Positions 62,116 through 64,000 of a DNA stretch of 64,000 nt are shown here, one piece after another (position 1 is the first letter of the stretch; each line of letters begins with the position of its first letter). Under the pieces are notes generated by a model that made no database searches, was not told the DNA's origin, and saw only the letters and a program-made list of their open reading frames with translations. A program made the position numbers and the translations under genes. This DNA is from Rhodobacter sp. (GTDB taxonomy: Bacteria > Pseudomonadota > Alphaproteobacteria > Rhodobacterales > Rhodobacteraceae), in contig JAIXXB010000014.1 in NCBI GenBank assembly GCA_027490955.1, forward strand, positions 1 to 64,000, given 5' to 3'.

Positions 62116-62625
62116 ATGGCCGAGATCAAAGATCCCGAAAACACCGTCATCATTACGCTAAAGGGCGGCGAAGTGGTGATTGAACTGTTGACCGATATCG
62201 CCCCAAAACATTGCGAGCGGATGAAGACCCTAGCCCGCGCCAAAGCCTATGACAATGTTGCCTTTCACCGCGTGATCGACGGGTTTATGGCCCAAACGGG
62301 CGATGTGGAAAACGGCAATATGGAAAAGGATTTCAACCTGCGCCGTGCAGGCACAGGCGGATCGCAGCATCCTGATTTGCCTGCTGAATTTTCGGGCATT
62401 CCGCATGATCGCGGCACGATTGGGGCGGCGCGCTCCTCCAGCCCGAATTCGGCCAATAGCCAGTTTTTCATCAACTTTTCCGACAACCACTTTCTCAATC
62501 GCCAATACACTGTTTATGGGCGTGTGATTTCGGGGATGGAACATGTCGATGCAATCACCCGCGGCGAGCCGCCTGCCTCGCCCGACCGCATGATCACTGT
62601 CAGGGTGGCTGCCGATGCTGCGTAA
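62116..62625 (+). CDS. Cytoplasmic cyclophilin-type peptidyl-prolyl isomerase
   Basis: A 169-residue cyclophilin without signal peptide. The active-site core is AFHRVIDGFMAQTGDVENGN, then GTIGAARSSSPNSANSQFFINFSDNHFLNRQYTVYGRVISGMEHVDAI. It speeds prolyl bond rotation in new proteins. AAAGGAG precedes the ATG. Its 3' end overlaps the exported cyclophilin gene by 11 bases. Confidence 0.93.
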   Translation: MAEIKDPENTVIITLKGGEVVIELLTDIAPKHCERMKTLARAKAYDNVAFHRVIDGFMAQTGDVENGNMEKDFNLRRAGTGGSQHPDLPAEFSGIPHDRGTIGAARSSSPNSANSQFFINFSDNHFLNRQYTVYGRVISGMEHVDAITRGEPPASPDRMITVRVAADAA

Positions 62626-63172
62626 ATCTTTGTATGTTTTGGCCCTTATGGCCAGCCCTGCCTTTGCCGAAGGGTTCGAAGATACGGCTGCGCCCAATTT
62701 GGTGATTGACATTACAGGTGCGGCCACGGGCCAAGTGGTGATTGATCTGGCCGCAGACACCGCCCCGCAGCATACGGCGCAGATCATGGCGCTGGCGAAA
62801 GCGGGCGCTTATGACGGGGTTGTGTTTCACCGCGTGATTGATGGTTTTATGGCCCAAACAGGCGATGTGCAGTTTGGCAAAGCGGGCGGTGATACCAGCA
62901 TGGCGGGCATGGGTGGCAGCGATATGCCCAATATTCCCGCTGAATTCACGCAAGAAACCTTTGCGCGCGGCGTGGTTGGCATGGCACGGGCGCAAGACCA
63001 GAATTCGGCCAACAGCCAATTCTTTATCATGTTTGCCGATGGGCCGTTCTTGGATGGCCAATACACCATCATCGGCCGTGTCGTATCGGGGATGGAGGTG
63101 GTCGATGCGATCACACGCGGCGAGCCGCCAGAAATGCCCGATGTGATGAGCAAGGTGACAGTGCAGGAATAG
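62615..63172 (+). CDS. Exported cyclophilin-type peptidyl-prolyl isomerase
   Basis: A 185-residue cyclophilin with a Sec signal peptide (LRKSLYVLALMASPAFAEG, cleavage after AFA), so it acts in the periplasm. The core is VFHRVIDGFMAQTGDVQFG, then SANSQFFIMFADGPFLDGQYTIIGRVVSGMEVVDAITRGEPPEMPD. It is clearly a paralogue of the preceding gene, and the two start/stop regions overlap by 11 bases, so translation is coupled. Confidence 0.93.
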   Translation: MLRKSLYVLALMASPAFAEGFEDTAAPNLVIDITGAATGQVVIDLAADTAPQHTAQIMALAKAGAYDGVVFHRVIDGFMAQTGDVQFGKAGGDTSMAGMGGSDMPNIPAEFTQETFARGVVGMARAQDQNSANSQFFIMFADGPFLDGQYTIIGRVVSGMEVVDAITRGEPPEMPDVMSKVTVQE

Positions 63173-63173
63173 C

Positions 63174-63197
63174 AAAAGGGGCCGAACGGCCCCTTTT
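63174..63197. terminator. Bidirectional terminator between the isomerase genes and tyrS
   Basis: AAAAGGGGCCG-AA-CGGCCCCTTTT: an 11-bp stem with Ts on both strands, between convergent genes. Confidence 0.88.
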
Positions 63198-63199
63198 CA

Positions 63200-64000
63200 T
63201 TACCCCAATTTCACCAAAGCGTGGCGTTTTTTGCCGGCGGTCAGCTTAATGCCATTGCGCAATTCCTCTTCGCCAATCAGGCGCGGGGCGGTTTCCACAA
63301 TGTCATTCACCTTTGCGCCGCCATCGGCGAACAGCCGTTTTGCCTCTTTGCCCGAAGCGGCCAGACCTGCCTGCACAAACAGGGCCGCGGTCGAGACGCC
63401 TTCGGCAAGTTGGTCGAAGGTGACGGTGATCGTCGTCAACTCCTCGCCCACGCCGCCCTGTTCAAATACGGCCTTTGCTGTGGTCTCGGCCGCTATGGCC
63501 GCCTCGGCCCCGTGCAACAGGGTGGTGACTTCGTTGGCTAGGATGATTTTGGCGGCGTTAATCTCGGATCCCTGCAAGGCACCCAGCCTTGCACATTCGT
63601 CCAAGGGCAATTCGGTATAGAGTTTCAAAAACCGCGTCACATCCGCATCCGTGGTGTTGCGCCAAAACTGCCAGAATTCATAGGGCGGCAACAAATCGCC
63701 GTTCAGCCACACCGCGCCATTCGCGGATTTACCCATTTTCTTGCCATCCGAAGTGGTCAGCAAAGGCGAGGTCAGGCCAAAAACCTCACCCTCAACCACG
63801 CGGCGCGTCAGATCAACGCCGTTCACAATATTGCCCCACTGATCCGAGCCGCCCATTTGCAACATGCAGCCATAGCGGCGGTGCAGTTCCAGAAAATCAT
63901 AGGCCTGCAAAATCATATAGTTAAACTCAAGAAACGACAGCGATTGTTCACGGTCTAGGCGCGATTTCACCGATTCAAAGGACAGCATGCGGTTGACCGA
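63200..64000 (-). CDS. tyrS: Tyrosyl-tRNA synthetase, C-terminal two thirds (runs off the window)
   Basis: Partial: about 266 residues, with the start beyond 64000. The visible catalytic part has [40 protein letters not shown], the class I KMSKS-like box as [13 protein letters not shown], and the C-terminal S4-like RNA-binding domain ([33 protein letters not shown]). It charges tRNA-Tyr. Confidence 0.95.
   Translation of the reverse strand, partial: SVNRMLSFESVKSRLDREQSLSFLEFNYMILQAYDFLELHRRYGCMLQMGGSDQWGNIVNGVDLTRRVVEGEVFGLTSPLLTTSDGKKMGKSANGAVWLNGDLLPPYEFWQFWRNTTDADVTRFLKLYTELPLDECARLGALQGSEINAAKIILANEVTTLLHGAEAAIAAETTAKAVFEQGGVGEELTTITVTFDQLAEGVSTAALFVQAGLAASGKEAKRLFADGGAKVNDIVETAPRLIGEEELRNGIKLTAGKKRHALVKLG

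Overview
The window looks like part of an alphaproteobacterial chromosome, most likely Rhodobacterales/Rhodobacteraceae. The support is the rpmF-plsX-fabH-ihfA-merR gene order, a complete gene transfer agent (GTA) structural cluster of the Rhodobacter capsulatus type ending next to cysE, a pyruvate dehydrogenase E1-beta subunit with its own lipoyl domain, and an OlsB-like ornithine-lipid acyltransferase. The species is not determined.

Left end (1-7,831) is a mobile, AT-rich zone inserted at a tRNA-Gly gene. The intact tRNA-Gly (7771-7844) shares a 61-bp direct repeat with a tRNA fragment at 1540-1600, which delimits an integrated element of about 6.2 kb. It carries a tyrosine integrase, a serine recombinase, a YbjQ-like protein with an N-terminal zinc-binding-like motif, a polymerase-palm-like replication candidate behind a hairpin-rich leader, and an exported beta-barrel-like protein. 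Left of the fragment lies a second tRNA-Gly-associated integrase gene enclosed by a perfect 98-bp inverted repeat, so the gene would stay intact in either orientation. This suggests tandem accretion of elements, the outer one running off the window.

Core chromosome (7,850-40,000): a fasciclin/anti-sigma/ECF sigma module; an iron-sulfur ASKHA protein of the corrinoid-activator type with a cupin and a long dCTP deaminase; tRNA-Pro; the lipid block merR-ihfA-fabH-plsX-rpmF-yceD divergent from bamE; msrB; olsB-like, DUF3445 and esterase genes facing a PagL-like gene; glnB-glnA; tRNA-Leu with tig; a DMT transporter; rpsF-rpsR-rplI behind a structured leader; a soluble chemoreceptor; fabD-fabG-acpP; a TetR-MFP-RND efflux operon; and fabF-mltG.

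GTA (40,099-54,227): genes g1 to g15 including g3.5 and g10.1, all in one direction and mostly overlapping, encode terminase, portal, protease, capsid, connector, tail, hub and cell-wall peptidase proteins. The next reading frame joins a small GTA-adjacent domain in frame to CysE.

Right end (55,391-64,000): central carbon metabolism on the minus strand (pdhA-pdhB-pdhC, ftsB-like, class I aldolase, pgk), two peptidyl-prolyl isomerases and the 3' part of tyrS. LacI-type palindromes lie over the likely transcription start of pdhA and just upstream of the likely aldolase promoter, which fits one regulator switching between pyruvate oxidation and gluconeogenesis.
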